From an uncultured bacterium (GTDB lineage: Bacteria; Planctomycetota; UBA1135; GCA-002686595), in assembly GCA_937905825.1 (NCBI GenBank), contig CALCXM010000113.1:1-36416 (forward strand): a stretch of 36,416 nt of DNA, written 5' to 3'. The first letter of the stretch is position 1; every line of letters starts with the position of its first letter. Positions 34,202-36,416 of the stretch are shown here, piece after piece. The position numbers were made by a program, and so were the translations under genes. The notes beneath the pieces are model-generated. The model had not been told where the DNA came from, ran no database searches, and saw only the letters and a program-made list of their open reading frames with translations.

Positions 34202-34315
34202 TGACAGCCAACCGGGGGTCGGCCTATTCTGTTCGCCCTCGATTCCTGCCGAGCGGAACCGCGTTACTCCCCCTTCCTGTGAGGGTAGGTGACGGCGACC
34301 CCCCAACTCCACGAT

Positions 34316-35416
34316 ATGACAAACATCTCTCTTCGAATGGGCCTGGCCCTCGCGGTCGCCTGCCTGGGCGCCACCTCCGCCGCCGCTGACACCATCTACC
34401 TGACCGGCGGCGAGGCGCTCAGCGACGTGAAGGTGACCGCTGAGAGCTTCAAGCTGGTCGAGTACAAGCAGGACTCCAAGAAGAAGACCGTCAAGACCGA
34501 GCAGGTCTTGCGCCTCGAATTCTCAGGCAAGTCCAGCCTCGTCGATCAAGCGGACACGGCCGCGGCCGACGGTCAGATTTTCGACGCCATCGCGAGCCTC
34601 GAGGAGTACGTGAAGAACTTCATCGAGACGGGACGTCGCCCCACCTTCGCTTGGGAGCCGGCCTACGCCATGTACCGGCTGATCGAGTTGAACCGCGAGG
34701 TCGGCGATGCAGAGCACCTGATCAGCGCCGCAGATCAACTGATCTCCAAGCGCCCCGATTCGTACTACGTGCCCCTGGCTTTCCTCGCGAAGGCAGAGAC
34801 GCAGTTCCTGACGAACAAGGCAGCCGATGCCAAGAAGACCCTGGACGCGTTCAAGGCTGTGATCCAGGGCCAATCCCTGTCTGGCCGCTGGCAGATTGAG
34901 GAGAAGCTCGCTTCTGCGCTCTTCGACGGAACCCTCAAGGGCAAAGCCCTGCGTGGCAAGCTCAACATGATCTCCAACGAAGCGGGCACGAAGTTCCCGA
35001 TCGTCGGAAGTCGTGCTGACGTTGCGATCGGCGAGTCCCTGATCAAGGACGAGGACTTCACGGAAGCCGAAGTCATCTTCGTCGACGTCACCAAGAACTC
35101 CGCTGCGGACCTTGGCACCCTGGCTGCGGCCTACACCGGCCTAGGCGATTGCCTCTTGAAGCGCGCAGTCGCGAGCTCCGGAGACGCCAAGGTGCAGTTG
35201 CTCAAGGATGCGCAACTGGCCTACATGCGAGTGGTGGTGGTCTACAAGAGCGAGTCCCGTTACGTGCCCAAGGCCATGTTCTGGGCCGGGCGTTGCTTTG
35301 ACGAGTCCACGGTTCCCGAGGACAAGGATCGGGCCCAGCGCCTGTATCAAAAAGTGCGTCGGGTCTTTAAGGGAACCGAGTGGGCCACCCAGGCCAGCAA
35401 CTTCATCAAGCGCTAG
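34316..35416 (+). CDS. Secreted TPR protein
   Basis: The ATG at 34316 leads a signal peptide (MTNISLRMGLALAVACLGATSAAA); a GTG nine codons upstream and an ATG seven codons downstream are alternatives. The product has 366 residues. An N-terminal segment of about 60 residues is beta-rich (DTIYLTGGEALSDVKVTAESFKLVEY). The rest is a helical repeat with TPR-like units (AFLAKAETQFLTNKAADAKKTLDAFKAV, TLAAAYTGLGDCLLKRAVASSGDAKVQLLKDAQLAYMRVVVVYK, AMFWAGRCFDES). It resembles periplasmic tetratricopeptide proteins such as the YbgF type, which serve as envelope scaffolds. A perfect 14-base hairpin follows 87 bases after the stop. Confidence 0.8.
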   Translation: MTNISLRMGLALAVACLGATSAAADTIYLTGGEALSDVKVTAESFKLVEYKQDSKKKTVKTEQVLRLEFSGKSSLVDQADTAAADGQIFDAIASLEEYVKNFIETGRRPTFAWEPAYAMYRLIELNREVGDAEHLISAADQLISKRPDSYYVPLAFLAKAETQFLTNKAADAKKTLDAFKAVIQGQSLSGRWQIEEKLASALFDGTLKGKALRGKLNMISNEAGTKFPIVGSRADVAIGESLIKDEDFTEAEVIFVDVTKNSAADLGTLAAAYTGLGDCLLKRAVASSGDAKVQLLKDAQLAYMRVVVVYKSESRYVPKAMFWAGRCFDESTVPEDKDRAQRLYQKVRRVFKGTEWATQASNFIKR

Positions 35417-35503
35417 AAGTCTGGCCGACGAGGGGCGATTGTTCGCTCGGCTCCCGGGCCAATCTGTCCCGATCTGCGGAAAGGGGAATCAGGTTCCAAT
35501 CAA

Positions 35504-35534
35504 CGAAGCGCAGTCCCCCAGGGACTGCGCTTCG
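35504..35534 (+). terminator. Strong hairpin after the TPR gene
   Basis: CGAAGCGCAGTCCC and GGGACTGCGCTTCG form a perfect 14-base stem with a 3-base loop. It lacks a T-run, so termination would need another feature; it lies between the TPR gene and the sigma factor. Apart from this hairpin I see nothing in 35417-35715. Confidence 0.55.
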
Positions 35535-35715
35535 CTCGTTCCCGACGCCTGTTCGCGCCAGGGAACCCGCAGTCCCCAGTTTGGCCAGCGGCGATTGAGG
35601 CAGATCTCGGAGTGCGCGGGACGGCCTGCGCACCGTCTTCTGCGTGCTCCCGTCCTTGGCCTCCCCGGCGTTGATCCCAGGGGCCATGGTGGCCCCCGCT
35701 GGGCGAAGGATTGCG

Positions 35716-36315
35716 ATGAATGGAGCTTCTCGGATAGAGGATTGGCTAGGAATTTGTGAGCTGCGGCCGGACGTAGAGAGGACCCTGCGGCGCCGGTGCC
35801 CGGACGGGCATGAGCTCGACGATCTGGTGCAGGAGACGTTGATGAAAGCGGCTCGCAGTCGTTCCAGTTTGGAGAACCCTTCCAGGTTGAGATCCTGGGT
35901 GCTGCGGATCGCATGGAACGTGTTCCACGATCACGTGCGGCGTGAGCATGTGCTGCGCGACAAGAACGTGAGTGGGGAGGAGCTCGACCAACTTCAAGGG
36001 ACCCAGCACTTCCCCTTGGGAGGCGACTTGGAGGAACAGCTGGAGCTCGACGGGCAGTTGTTTGACGTGGGCGAGATGGTGGAGTTGCTGCGTTGCCTGA
36101 TCGGTGAGTTGAGCGCGACGGAACGCGGCTTGTACACCGCGTTCTACACGGAGGGACTGGGCTGTGCATCCGCCGCCGAACGGCTTGGTACCAGCCACCG
36201 GGGCGTCAAGATGCGTCTGGTGCGCTTGCGCAGGAAGCTGCGTAGGAACATTCGCCAGCGCGTGGCGGTGACGAGCACGAGACCTGGACGAGCTTTGGAG
36301 GTGGTGGCATGTTGA
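35716..36315 (+). CDS. ECF-like RNA polymerase sigma factor
   Basis: A 199-residue sigma-70 family factor with only regions 2 and 4. The start is the ATG at 35716, with AAGGA five bases upstream; the longer frame from 35644 has no such site. Region 2 is seen at about 20-75 (LRRRCPDGHELDDLVQETLMKAAR, then LRSWVLRIAWNVFHDHVRREH), and region 4 at about 125-180 (LLRCLIGELSATERGLYTAFYTEGLGCASAAERLGTSHRGVKMRLVRLRRKL). It directs RNA polymerase to an alternative set of promoters. Its last 7 bases overlap the start of the next gene, which begins with a hydrophobic stretch, so the downstream protein may be linked to its control or be its target. Confidence 0.9.
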   Translation: MNGASRIEDWLGICELRPDVERTLRRRCPDGHELDDLVQETLMKAARSRSSLENPSRLRSWVLRIAWNVFHDHVRREHVLRDKNVSGEELDQLQGTQHFPLGGDLEEQLELDGQLFDVGEMVELLRCLIGELSATERGLYTAFYTEGLGCASAAERLGTSHRGVKMRLVRLRRKLRRNIRQRVAVTSTRPGRALEVVAC

Positions 36316-36416
36316 TTTCACTCCTGCTTCTGGCGGCCCTCGCAGGGCCGGTGATACCGCACGGGATACCGAACCAGGTTCACTTTCACACCCCTCGTTC
36401 ATGCCGAACCCAAGGG
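36309..36416 (+). CDS. N-terminus of a membrane or secreted protein, coupled to the sigma factor (cut by window end)
   Basis: An ATG at 36309 lies inside the end of the sigma-factor gene (ATGTTGA, 7-base overlap) and has a strong ribosome site, GGAGG, about 7 bases upstream. The first 36 codons begin MLISLLLLAALAGPVIPHG, a signal peptide or membrane anchor, and run to the window edge. In many bacteria the gene after an ECF sigma factor is its membrane anti-sigma factor, but what is visible does not show a zinc-finger or other anti-sigma motif. Function unknown. Confidence 0.65.
   Translation, partial: MLISLLLLAALAGPVIPHGIPNQVHFHTPRSCRTQG

Overview
The window looks like chromosomal DNA of a GC-rich, double-membraned bacterium. 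The best guess is a planctomycete of the Poly30/Saltatorellus type. The main reason is a Cys-rich C-terminal domain (FCFG...CPCG / NKPGL / FQFWYRD) on two exported proteins near opposite ends of the window; I associate this domain with that group from memory, not from a search. Other hints are many secreted TPR, HEAT and VWA proteins, divergent short gene clusters, and frequent GTG or TTG starts with few strong ribosome sites. No rRNA, tRNA, CRISPR array or insertion sequence was seen.

Layout. 1-5.4 kb: the N-terminus of a secreted protein leaving the window, a secreted matrixin-like zinc protease, a TPR protein fused to a 2OG-Fe(II) oxygenase-like domain, and an exported transglutaminase-like protein. 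5.4-11.5 kb (minus strand): a tight four-gene operon coding for an RND/MMPL transporter, a LolA-like periplasmic carrier, an outer-membrane beta-barrel and a TetR regulator; together these look like a complete inner-to-outer-membrane lipid or hydrophobic-compound route with its own repressor. 11.9-17.2 kb (minus): a large membrane/TPR protein, an SGNH hydrolase-like protein and an exported D-amino-acid-oxidase-like flavoprotein whose domain order is circularly permuted. 17.4-19.4 kb (plus): MutY and a membrane-anchored family 2 glycosyltransferase that may start at a rare AUC codon.

19.6-24.5 kb is an accessory region. It holds a type II-like restriction-modification pair (adenine methyltransferase plus a small PD-(D/E)xK-like protein), an unknown gene, a HipB-type regulator with a palindromic putative operator, the stump of a destroyed hipA, and an unrecognised secreted protein. 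24.5-30.9 kb returns to housekeeping and envelope genes: a small unknown protein, a HEAT/VWA secreted protein, a YbhN/LPG-synthase-like membrane protein, a Wzx/MATE-type flippase and a methyltransferase. 31.2-36.4 kb: a secreted protein with the lineage-type C-terminal domain and a strong terminator, a DUF523 protein, a DJ-1/PfpI protein, a secreted TPR protein, and an ECF-like sigma factor overlapping the start of a membrane or secreted protein cut by the window edge.

The strongest unusual signals are the circularly permuted, Tat-type exported DAAO homologue, the RND-LolA-barrel-TetR operon with a candidate operator, the compact R-M pair next to the decayed hipBA locus, and the candidate AUC start. 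All functions are inferred from sequence pattern recognition without database searches.
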